From Clostridia bacterium (lineage in GTDB: Bacteria; Bacillota_A; Clostridia; Christensenellales; Aristaeellaceae): DNA of 5,859 nt. Made by a program: the position numbers and the translations under genes. Each line of letters starts with the position of its first letter. The first letter of the stretch is position 1. The stretch lies in NCBI GenBank assembly GCA_017464225.1, contig JAFUDW010000113.1, positions 1-5,859 on the forward strand, written 5' to 3'. This document shows, in pieces, positions 5,525 to 5,859 of this stretch. The notes beneath the pieces were generated by a model, which had not been told where the DNA came from, ran no database searches, and saw only the letters and a program-made list of their open reading frames with translations.

Positions 5525-5859
5525 TGGTCCGCCTCCTGCACCAGTTTTTCCATCGCCGCGCTGATGGCGGCAATTTCTGCGTTTTTGAATTTATAACTCA
5601 CCTGATTGGCGATGAGCCGGGCGCTGATGGGCACGATGGTTTCCAGCGGCGCCAAGTGATTTTCCAGCAGCGTTTTGCCAGTTTCCACGATATCCACGAT
5701 CACATCGGACAGGCCAAGCAGCGGCGCCAGCTCGATGGAGCCGTTCAGATGAATGATATCGATTTCCCGGCTGCGGGAGGAATAATGCCCCCGGGCGATA
5801 TTGGGAAACTTGGTAGCCACCCGCAGGGGCCGGGAGATATCGTCCTCAAAATCGGCAGG
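5521..5859 (-). CDS. hisG: ATP phosphoribosyltransferase, short form HisG, 5' end outside window
   Basis: Catalyses the committed first step, ATP + PRPP to phosphoribosyl-ATP, and is the usual target of histidine feedback inhibition. The frame is open from the window edge for 112 codons to TGA at 5523-5521; the start lies beyond 5859. Motifs include RVATKFPNIA (13-22 of the visible part), HLNGSIELAPLLGL and the PRPP-site segment VDIVETGKTL. The protein ends about 23 residues after the conserved SARLIANQVSYK, without the roughly 80-90 residue C-terminal ACT-like regulatory domain of long HisG, so it is the short class (about 210 residues in total) that works with HisZ. A GTG at 5820-5818 is an internal valine within the conserved RVATK motif, not a start. 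Confidence in gene identity is very high; the short-form call rests on the C-terminus. Confidence 0.97.
   Translation of the reverse strand, partial: PADFEDDISRPLRVATKFPNIARGHYSSRSREIDIIHLNGSIELAPLLGLSDVIVDIVETGKTLLENHLAPLETIVPISARLIANQVSYKFKNAEIAAISAAMEKLVQEADQ
5532..5537 (-). promoter_or_regulatory. Ribosome binding site of hisD
   Basis: AGGAGG on the coding strand, with the GGAGG core 7 bases before the hisD ATG and located inside the final codons of hisG. Together with the ATGA stop/start overlap it fixes the hisD start unambiguously. Confidence 0.82.

Noticed and set aside
4286..5596. 436-codon open frame on the plus strand, antisense to hisD
   Set aside because: Mirror of the hisD reading frame. 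Its Gly/His-rich composition arises from the complement of hisD codons, and no domain is recognisable.
5818..5820. GTG as a possible hisG start, giving a 99-residue product
   Set aside because: It encodes the valine of the conserved RVATK motif, and the frame continues open upstream to the window edge with plausible HisG sequence.
1..5859. CRISPR array, insertion sequence, tRNA, riboswitch, T-box or other novel system
   Set aside because: The window is almost wholly filled by contiguous his genes. I saw no direct-repeat array, terminal inverted repeats, transposase, tRNA-like fold or leader region; any his leader would be upstream of hisG or hisZ, outside the window.

Overview
The window holds most of a histidine biosynthesis operon, read entirely on the minus strand, and nothing else that I can support. 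In transcription order (high to low coordinates) it is hisG (3' part only), hisD, hisC, hisB, hisH, hisA, hisF and hisIE (5' part only). Both end genes are cut by the window edges. The six genes between them are complete, and their expected catalytic or metal-binding residues are visible.

The genes cover seven enzymes of the route from PRPP and ATP to L-histidine. HisG makes phosphoribosyl-ATP. HisIE removes pyrophosphate and opens the adenine ring. HisA isomerises the product to PRFAR. HisH and HisF form the glutamine-dependent synthase that gives imidazole glycerol phosphate and AICAR. HisB dehydrates this, HisC transaminates it, and HisD performs the last two oxidations. Two activities are not encoded here: the HisZ partner expected for a short-form HisG, and a histidinol-phosphate phosphatase, because HisB is monofunctional.

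The operon is tightly packed. Five of the seven junctions (hisG/hisD, hisD/hisC, hisC/hisB, hisB/hisH, hisA/hisF) overlap by the four bases ATGA, taking the better-supported hisC start. hisF/hisIE is separated by 4 bases and hisH/hisA by 10 bases. Most starts have a strong GGAGG-type ribosome binding site inside the end of the previous gene. There is no non-coding stretch longer than 10 bases, and so no room for a promoter, attenuator or terminator between genes; these would lie outside the window.

The organism is probably a moderately GC-rich Firmicute, most likely a clostridial lineage. This is inferred from strong AGGAGG ribosome binding sites, short HisG, monofunctional HisB and fused HisIE; no species can be named. 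I found no undescribed system. The points worth a second look are the regular ATGA overlaps, the hisC start, the implied HisZ and phosphatase elsewhere, and small details at individual junctions.
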